A stretch of 64,000 bases of DNA from Glandiceps talaboti. Lineage: Eukaryota > Hemichordata > Enteropneusta > Spengelidae. Under the pieces are notes generated by a model that was given only the letters and a program-made list of their open reading frames with translations, was not told the DNA's origin and searched no databases. Shown here one piece after another: positions 14,201 through 25,262 of the stretch (the first letter of the stretch is position 1; each line of letters opens with the position of its first letter). A program made the position numbers and the translations under genes. The stretch lies in contig NC_135571.1 in NCBI RefSeq assembly GCF_964340395.1, positions 14,371,046 through 14,435,045 of the forward strand. Direction: 5' to 3'.

Positions 14201-17200
14201 GCATCATGCTTGTTGTGATATGTTTGTTTGTAGAGCCATCAACTATAATTTATTTGTTTGCTGTTTCTCTCCTTGTCTTTCTTTCAGACACATGAATTCA
14301 AATCTCTTATGCTGTCTCTAGCATTCTTCCATGCTGTCACTCTCGAAAGAAGAAAGTTTGGCCCTCTGGGTTTCAATATTCCATATGAGTTCACTACTGG
14401 AGATTTACGTATCTGTGTCAGTCAGCTCAAAATGTTCCTGGTAGAATATGCAGAAACACCATATAAGGTATGTTAAATATGCAGAAACACCATATAAGGT
14501 ATGTTAAATATGCAGAAACACCATATAAGGTATGTTAAATATGCAGAAACACCATATAAGGTATTAGAATATGCAGAAACACCATATAAGGTATGTAGAA
14601 TATGCAGAAACACCATATAAGGTACATAGAATATGCAGAAACACCATATAAGGTAGAATATGCAGAAACACCATATAAGGTATGTAAAATATGCAGAAAC
14701 ACCATATAAGGTATGTTAAATATGCAGAAACACCATATAAGGTATGTTAAATATGCACAAACACCATATAAGGTATGTTAAATATGCAGAAACACCATAT
14801 GAGGTATTAGAATATGCAGAAACACCATATAAGGTATGTAGAATATGCAGAAACACCATATAAGGTGCATAGAATATGCAGAAACACCATATAAGGTAGA
14901 ATATGCAGAAACACCATATAAGGTATGTAAAATATGCAGAAACACCATATAAGGTATGTAGGATATACAGAAACACCATATAAGGTATGTAGGATATGCA
15001 GAAACATCATATAGAATGTGTAAAAACACCATATAAGGTAATAATATGTAAACACACCATATGAGGTATTAGAATATGTAGGGTCACCACAGAAGGTATG
15101 TAGAAACACCATATAAGGTATGTAGAAACACCATATAAGGTATGTAGAAACACCATATAAGGTATGTAGAAACCTATATAAGGTATGGATAATATTAATA
15201 GTGTTGTTGTATTTGATTTCAGGTGTTAAAGTACACAGCTGGTCATATCAACTATGGTGGACGTGTAACTGATGATTGGGATAGACGTTGTATTATGAAT
15301 ATACTCAACGATTTCTATAGTTCTATAGTCTTAGAAGAAGAACATCCTTACTCTGAGTCTGGAATCTACAAACAAATACCTACTGCCATGGACCATAATG
15401 TAAGCTAACACAGTGTTTGAACAAAAATGTTGATCAGTTTGGTAGATTAGATGATTTGCAAAGATTATAACACATAACAATCAGTTCAAACTTTTTAGCA
15501 TTGTGTTTTCAATCTGTCTTGGTTGACAATCCTCATCAGAATGACAAATTCCATAGTTACAGCTGACCACTAGGTGGCAGTATAATCTGTCTTGGTTGAC
15601 AATCCTGACAAATTCCATAGTTACAGCTGACCACTAGGTGGCAGTATAATCTGTCTTGGTTGACAATCCTGACAAATTCCATAGTTACAGCTGACCACTA
15701 GGTGGCAGTATAATCTGTCTTGGTTGACAATCCTCATCAGAATGACAAATTCCATAGTTACAGCTGACCACTAGGTGGCAGTATAATCTGTCTTGGTTGA
15801 CAATCCTCATCAGAATGACAAATTCCATATTTACAGCTGACCACTAGGTGGCGGTATAATCAGCCAATTGTATATATTAGGTGGAAACACAGTGTTTATT
15901 TCCATGTCTACAACATATACATGCCATCTATGTGTCAAGCAGTGTTAAAGGCCTATACTTCAATCCTAAGTCACCACATTAGTGTTATCTTAATAAAGGA
16001 TTACATGGAATTGTTCTTTTGTTCTTGTCTACCCTCTTCTATAATTCTGCCAAACAACTGTCTTTCATACCTAGATTTCAATCTTAATCTAAAGTGGGCC
16101 TTTAAATGGATATAAACCAAGTGTATACACTTTGTGGACATCATATTTAATAATATTGTCATTTACTATAGGGTTACCTGGCATACATACGTAGCTTACC
16201 TATCAATGATACGCCAGAAATCTTTGGTCTCCATGACAACGCCAACATCACTTTTGCTCAGAATGAGACGTTTGGTTTGTTGAGTGCATTGGTACAATTA
16301 CAGCCCAAGACTGGAGGCAGTGGTGGAGGGGCTACCAGTGAAGAGGTAAGTACACTGACACTATCATTTCTATATTACCACTTGAGGCCTAATAAAAAAA
16401 ATTCTTTAGTTCCAGTAAACTGACCCCACCTACTTTTTCACACCAACCCTAAACTTTTTTTTTACATATTCAAGAAAAAAAACAATAACATCGCAAAAAT
16501 TGTGGTCTCGCAAGAAATAGTGGCTGCGGAATCTGACATCAACTTAAAAAGACAATATAAAACTATTCTTCCAATCTGTAATGACTGTACATCTGATGAG
16601 AAGAAACCAATAACACAAGAGACCATATGGAAAACAATGGAAATCATATCTACCTGAACTAGACACTTACATATGAAAAAAACAAACACATTTAAAACAA
16701 TAAAATAAAAAATCTACCTACCCCACCTGTTGTAAAATTGAGTGTAATTGGAACCATACAATTATTTTTGTTAGGCCTTAACCGCAATGTAGATAGTACA
16801 ATATTGATTTCACACTTTTAGTTATTGACAGTATTAATAGTATTTAAAACTTTTAACAATTGACAAGTTCAGGATAAACTTTCACTTACCATTGGAAACT
16901 AAGAAAAGTGACAGTTATGACATGATAATACACAAAATGTTTTGTACAATCATAAACTTAGTACATGTGGTAGGTATGGATTGATTGACATTAGTACATG
17001 TACATTGTAAGGTAGTGTTTAGTAGTTACTTTATTGCTGACATTGTAATATTTGTCACAGGTGATTGAGGAAACTGCCAAGTTTATATTATCTAAAGTGC
17101 CAGGTGAAATAGACCTTGCTATGGTAATACGTAAACATCCTGTCAGATATGAAGAGTCTATGAACACTGTACTCATACAAGAAGTTATCAGGTATGTTGA

Positions 17201-20200
17201 TATTTACATATCATTAGTATGGACTTGTTCCTCTGATCTTACTCTGTTTGGTATCCAGAGTAAATGCCTCTTTAATCTGATTGGATAGCTTGTTGTCCAC
17301 GACAACTGACTGTTTACTCTGATTGGATAGCTTGTTACTCTGGTAGGATTTGTTAACATTGATGACATTTGTACTTGCTATAATTGACAAATTAGAGAGT
17401 GATGGTATTTTCTAATTCTATTACAGGTACAATCGTTTGTTGACAGTAATTCACCGATCATTACGTGATATATTGAAAGCTCTCAAAGGTTTGGTGGTGT
17501 TATCCCAAGAGTTGGAAACCATGGGTAACAGTTTATACATTAACCAAGTACCAACCATGTGGGCTAACAAGGTAATTCATTCATAGCTTCTAAATGTTTG
17601 TACTTTAAAAAAAAACTACTTGTGAGAAGAAAGCTGATAATTACTGGTAATGTGTACTTACATGGCGTCCTGTTACAATCAACTATGTTCTTAAAGTTTG
17701 ACAAACTTCAGTTTAGTTGTCATAACTACAAATTCAGTTTCATTGTCATAACTATAAAGTCAGTTTTGTTGTCATAACTACTATTGTCATGGTTACAGGC
17801 CTACCCATCACTCAAACCTCTTGCATCTTGGGTTAGTGACTTAGTTGAAAGAATGGATTTTATCCAACACTGGATAGAGAATGGAATTCCAAGTGTCTTC
17901 TGGATATCTGGATTCTTCTTCCCTCAAGCTTTCCTGACAGGAACTCTACAGAACTATGCCAGAAAAGAAGTTATCTCCATAGACACCATTTCCTTTGATT
18001 TCCAGGTATGTCTTTGTTTGTATGAATTCATAACAATGTCAGAGATTTATGTCAGAACCATGTATTTATTTATTACTTTGTGGTAATGTTTATATTATTG
18101 TTATCCCCTAGCCAAATTTGCATGTCATTTAAAAGTTTTTTAATACATTTTTTTGCCTCAGAAATAAAACTTAAACTTGTTCTCTAACTTTGTTCATAAA
18201 ACCTTCAATATATATATATACACAACAAAGGTGTCAATGCAGTCTTTGAAATAGGGAACAAACCAATCTAAACTATATCAGATTCCATATTATACAATCT
18301 TTGAAATAGGGAACAAACCAATCTAAACTATATCAGATTCCATATTATACAATCTTTGAAATAGAGAACAAATCAATCTTAACTATATCAGATTCCATAT
18401 TATACAATCTTTGAAATAGGGAACAAATCAATCTAAACTATATCAGATTCCATATTATACAATCTTTGAAATAGGGAACAAACCAATCTAAACTATATCA
18501 GATTCCATATTATACAATCTTTGAAATAGGGAACAAACCAATCTAAACTATATCAGATTCCATATTATACAATCTTTGAAATAGGGAACAAACCAATCTA
18601 AACTATATCAGATTCCATATTATACAATCTTTGAAATAGGGAACAAACCAATCTAAACTATATCAGATTCCATATTATACAGTCTTTGAAATAGGGAACA
18701 AACCAATCTAAACTATATCAGATTCCATATTATACAATCTTTGAAATAGGGAACAAACCAATCTAAACTATATCAGATTCCATATTATACAATCTTTGAA
18801 ATAGGGAACAAACCAATCTAAACTATATCAGATTCCATATTATACAATCTTTGAAATAGGGAACAAACCAATCTAAACTATATCAGATTCCATATTATAC
18901 AATCTTTGAAATAGGGAACAAACCAATCTAAACTATATCAGATTCCATATTATACAATCTATGAAATAGGGAACAAATCAATCTAAGCTATATCAGATTC
19001 CATATTATACAATCTGTCTAGACCAGGTTTTCCGTTGTTTTTTCCAAATGGTCTCTATGTTATTGGTTTCTTCCCATCAGATGTACAGCCATTACACATT
19101 GGAAGAACAGTTTTATATTACCTTTTTAAGTTGATGTCAGTTTTTGCATCCACTATTTCATCACAATGTTCACAATTTATTTTATTTTTCTCAAATACAT
19201 TTTTTTAAAGTTTAGGATCGGCATAAAAAACTAGGTTGGGTCGGGTAACCAGAACCAAACTATTTTTTTTAAAGCCTGATCTGAGATACCTTGATTTCTA
19301 AACTTAATGTCATTGAGGCACATTTTCTGATGATGAAAAGTTACTAATTTATGAGATACATAAATAGATATGTAAGGGTTCATAAGAAATGTTTTCAGTA
19401 TGTTTCAAAAATTTAGAAGACATCTTTTCTTATATCCATTATGTAGCATGGGATCTTTACTGAATTTGATCTCTATAACTGTTCTAATATTACATTGATA
19501 CAGTTAAGAAAAGTTGACCAAACTAAGAATTTAGAGAAAGTAAACTAACAATAGACCATAGATGACATCATTAAATAGGAATTTTAAATAATGCAAAGTT
19601 TTAATATGGCCATATGGATGACAAATCCGTCTTAATTTTGAATTTTCTATTCATACACCAACTTTACTATGTTTTCCTACTTGTGTAAAAGCCAATGTGA
19701 AACAACATATATTAAACTCTTGTAAATTGCAAAACATTAAAAAAACGATGTGTAAAGTATTTGTTATCATAAGTGTAATAACACACTTTTTACACACTTC
19801 TTAGCTGTTTATAATTAATTGAATTACAAACACAGACTTGAGGTGATGCTGTTCCATATTGTATATTCAAGTAGAAAAACATAGTAATGTGTCTTAAGAA
19901 TTCAAAATCCAAAATAAATAATCAATTTGTCAGTCCATATGGTCACTTTAAGATTGAGTAAGATGTCATGCATGTATTGTTTTATTTAGATTGTCAACTT
20001 ATATTAGAAACTTACTTTACATTTTAATGTCTGTTGTCACTAACCATTGTTTGTTGTTTTTATATTTTACTTACAACTTTGGTGTGTGTTTGTATGACCT
20101 TTGACCTTATACATATCTTGTGCTTGTTGTGACCTACTGTGTGCATGAAATCCTAACATACAATATGTGTGTGTACTTGTAATATGCAGATAATGAAACA

Positions 20201-23200
20201 GGTAGGTCAAATACACCATTGATTCATATACAGTGTATGGCTATATGCTACATTAACCATCTAAACTAACCTTCACAACTACTAATAACATACTATATGT
20301 TACTACTATGTACTGCAATGACTAACAATTTAGTATAGTAGTATTAAACACGGTTACTGAATATCATCGGCAAAATACATGGAACAATAAATGTTTCCCT
20401 TATTAACATTCCAATGTTTCCCCACCAGGACCCACCATTGTCTAGAACCCAGCCATCATTACCTCAAATTACCCATTGTCTGCCATAGTAGTTACTACCT
20501 AGAACACATCATTACCCCAAATTACCCATTGTCTGCCATAGTAGTTACTACCTAGAACCCAGCCATCATTACCTCAAATTACCCATTGTCTGCCATAGTA
20601 GTTACTACCTAGAACACACCATTACCCCAAATTACCCATTGTCTGCCATAGTAGTTACTACCTAGAACACACCATTACCTCAAATTACCCATTGTCTGCC
20701 ATAGTAGTTACTACCTAGAACACACCATTACCCCAAATTATTCATTTCTGTCATGAAGGTAATACTATAGTCTAGAGGCTATCTGTTGAGTTTGACTTTC
20801 AATTGAGAATTCAAATTTAATCTTGAGATTCAAACCCAATGGATAGACTCTAGACTATGATGGTAACTGGTATTACTATAATGTATACAATGCATATATC
20901 AGATTACTATAATGTATACAATGTATATATCAGAATACTATAATGTATACTATGTATATATCAGAATACTATAAAATATACAATGTATATATCAGATTAA
21001 TATAATGTATACAATGCATATACATATATCAGAATACTATAATGTATACAATGTATATATCAGATTACTATAATGTATACAATGTATATATCAGATTACT
21101 ATAATGTATACAATGTATATATCAGAATACTATAATGTATACAATGTATATATCAGAATACTATAATGTATACAATGCATATATCAGATTACTATAATGT
21201 ATACAATGTATATATCAGATTACTATAATGTATACAATGCATATATCAGATTACTATAAAATATACAATGTATATATCAGATTAATATAATGTATACAAT
21301 GTATATATCAGAATACTATAATGTATACAATGTATATATCAGATTACTATAATGTATACAATGTATATATCAGATTACTATAATGTATACAATGTATATA
21401 TCAGATTACTATAATGTATACAATGTATATATCAGATTACTATAATGTATACAATGTATATATCAGAATACTATAATGTATACAATGTATATATCAGAAT
21501 ACTATAATGTATACAATGCATATATCAGATTACTATAATGTATACAATGTATATATCAGATTACTATAATGTATACAATGCATATATCAGATTACTATAA
21601 AATATACAATGTATATATCAGATTACTATAATGTATACAATGTATATATCAGATTACTATAATGTATACAATGTATATATCAGAATACTATAATGTATAT
21701 ATCAGATTACTATAATGTATACAATGCATATATCAGAATACTATAATGTATACAATGCATATATCAGATTACTATAAAATATACAATGTATATATCAGAT
21801 TACTATAATGTATTCAATGTATATATCAGATTACTATAATGTATACAATGCATATATCAGATTACTATAATGTATACAATGCATATATCAGAATACTATA
21901 ATGTATACAATGCATATATCAGATTACTATAAAATATACAATGTATATATCAGATTACTATAATGTATGCAATGTATATATCAGATTACTATAATGTATA
22001 CAATGCATATATCAGAATACTATAATAATGTATACAATGTATATATCAGATTACTATAATGTATACAATGTATATATCAGATTACTATAATGTATACAAT
22101 GTATATATCAGATTACTATAATGTATACAATGCATATATCAGATTACTATAATGTATACAATGTCTTCCATGAAGACTTGTTTTTAATACATTGTGACAT
22201 AGCAACACAGGGGTACCCACACTATATATTTATATTACATGGTGACCTAACAACACAGGGGTACCCACACTATATATTTATATTACAACACAGGGGTACC
22301 CACGCTATATATTTATATTACATTGTGACGTAACAACACAGGGGTACCCACACTATATACTTATATTACATGGTGATGTAACAACACAGGGGTACCCACA
22401 CTATATACTTATATTACATTGTGATGTAACAACACAGGGGTACCCACACTATATACTTATATTACATTGTGATGTAACAACACAGGGGTACCCACACTAT
22501 ATATTTTGTTTGCAATTTTTCTATGTCCAAAGCCATAACTCAGACATGCTTGAACAGATCTCATTCAAAGGTGGTATTAGGACAGTGTTCTTTGACATAC
22601 ATGTGCATATCCATTTTCTTCGTGATACGATCCCCCATATCCGACCCATCCTTTATTGTTGTAGGCATGTTCCATGTCCAACAAGCAGACACAACATATC
22701 TAAATGATAGCGGGGACTATGTCATTCTCAATGACTTGTTTTTGATACATTGTGACATAACACAGGGGTACCCACACTATATCCACCTGTATCTCAAATA
22801 TGCATGCACCAATTTCAACCAAACCTTGTACAAATGTCAGATGCTATAGTCTGCATATACACATTACTTCATTTCACAACCCCACAATAGCAGCAAAATG
22901 GCAGCCATATTTGTCATAAATGTTCGCATTTTGGCTGATAACTCTTGACACTAAACAGATAGCGACCCTATTCAAGTGCTTTCGTCATTATCAATGATGA
23001 CCTTTCTAATGACACACTGACTTTTGACCTTGACCTTCATCTTCAGGAACAAATAACTATGTCTGACATAATGTACAAACTAAAGAACTTGTTGTAGTCA
23101 CTACATGAAATACTTTTTTTTTTGGGGGGGGGGGGGGTTATGTCTTCCATGAAGACTTGTTGCCATATGAGTCACAAGCAAGTCAAATAAAACAACGTCA

Positions 23201-25217
23201 TATTGGCAAAACCAACATATAAGTTATGCATTGGTACTGAGTGGGATTGATTTGATTACATACTTGTCCCACACTCAGATTGTCAGGACTTGATATTGTC
23301 TATGATTTTAAATACCATTACCACAAGTTAGACCAGTATCTGACTTCCTGTGTAGCTAAAGTTGACTTGCTAGCTGTCATGTCTTTCCTTCCACTGTCTA
23401 ATGCAGGAATACACTTTATCTGTTAACTAGATTATTACTCTTATCAAACAGTAAACTATTTTGAAGCTGGAAAAGATGGGGAAAAAATATGAACATATGT
23501 TTGTTCAATAGTCTTTTCTGTATCTGTCTATAAACATTATCCTGATATTATTTCTATTCCTTATTGCTAGGTAATTAAAGATCACTCCACAGAACTCAAG
23601 GATCGTCCTGAAAATGGTTGTTTTATTCGTGGTCTGTTTGTGGAAGGTGCCCGTTTTGACATGGAAACCCATAAACTTGGAGAATGTAGACCAAAAGAAC
23701 TGTATGTTGATATGCCAGTAATGCAGTTAATACCAACAGCTAACAGAGTACAACCTGAAAGTGGTATCTATGAATGCCCAGTGTATAAAACACTTACTAG
23801 AGCAGGTAAGATTACACCACCTAGAACTATCTATGAATGCACAGTGTATAAAACACTTACCTAGAACTATTTATGAATGCCCAGTGTATAAAACACTTAC
23901 CTAGAACTATCTATGAATGCCCAGTGTATAAAACACTTACCTAGAACTATTTATGAATGCCCAGTGTATAAAACACTTACCTAGAACTATCTATGAATGC
24001 CCAGTGTATAAAACACTTACCTAGAACTATCTATGAATGCCCAGTGTATAAAACACTTACCTAGAACTATTTATGAATGCCCAGTGTATAAAACACTTAC
24101 CTAGAACTATCTATGGATGCCCAGTGTATAAAACACTTACCTAGAACTATCTATGGATGCCCAGTGTATAAAACACTTACCTAGAACTATTTATGAATGC
24201 CCAGTGTATAAAACACTTACCTAGAACTATCTATGAATGCCCAGTGTATAAAACACTTACCTAGAACTATTTATGAATGCCCAGTGTATAAAACACTTAC
24301 CTAGAACTATCTATGAATGCCCAGTGTATAAAACACTTACTACAGTAGTTAAGATTCCAACACCTAGAACTTTCATGTGGTCAATTCTTGTTTCCTGAAA
24401 CAGAACTTTGTCACCTTTTTGTGTTATAAAAATAATAATCAAAGTATATTTCAATAGGAACTTGATATTCTCCAAGTTTGATAGTGTGCTCATGTCTGTT
24501 TCTTTCCTCACCTGTATTTTATGTTTATAAATAGTTATTATTAATTGTTGGCAATGACTAACAGATCTCAAAACATTACAAATAACAAATCAGACTGAGA
24601 GGGCGCTGTCACCAAATTTGAACAACACACCATAGAGGGCAGTATTCACAATTACTGTGAAATGTTCATTATGGCCTGACATTATATTTATTTGTAACTT
24701 CACTCATAATTCTGACTTTGTGTACATAAAGTCATTGAATACCTACTAGTAAAGTAACTAGCAATCTGTTTGCATTAGTAGATACAACTGATACCAAAGA
24801 TAGTGTCAGCTTGTACAAGTGACCCATGGTGTATAATTACTTTATTGTTTGTATGTATCTTATTGTTTAGAGTGTCTTTGTCTACTTCACCATGTAACAG
24901 TAACAGCATGCACACTACTACAATGTACAATAGACTTGCCGTATCATTTCTTGAAGTTCAAACAAAATCCAGTGTCAGTAGCCAAGTGAACTGCTTCTGT
25001 CATCATGCTGTTACTGTTTATATTGTGAATTATACCCTTTAGCTGGTCTATTGTATACCTAACCAAAGAGTCCACACTGTGTATGTGATCTTTGTGTGTT
25101 ATCTTTATTGTGTCTATCTCAACATGAAACCTAGTGATCAGGCTCACTGATCTTGGGCAAGCTTCTCTGAAAAGAAGTGTACTACTTGCTGATTAATCAA
25201 CTGACCATTGTATTAGC

Positions 25218-25262
<45 letters not shown>

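Noticed and set aside
14716-15112. Three overlapping minus-strand ORFs with YLIWCFCIF repeats
   Set aside because: By-product of the donor array on the complementary strand; hydrophobic look is due to the repeat.
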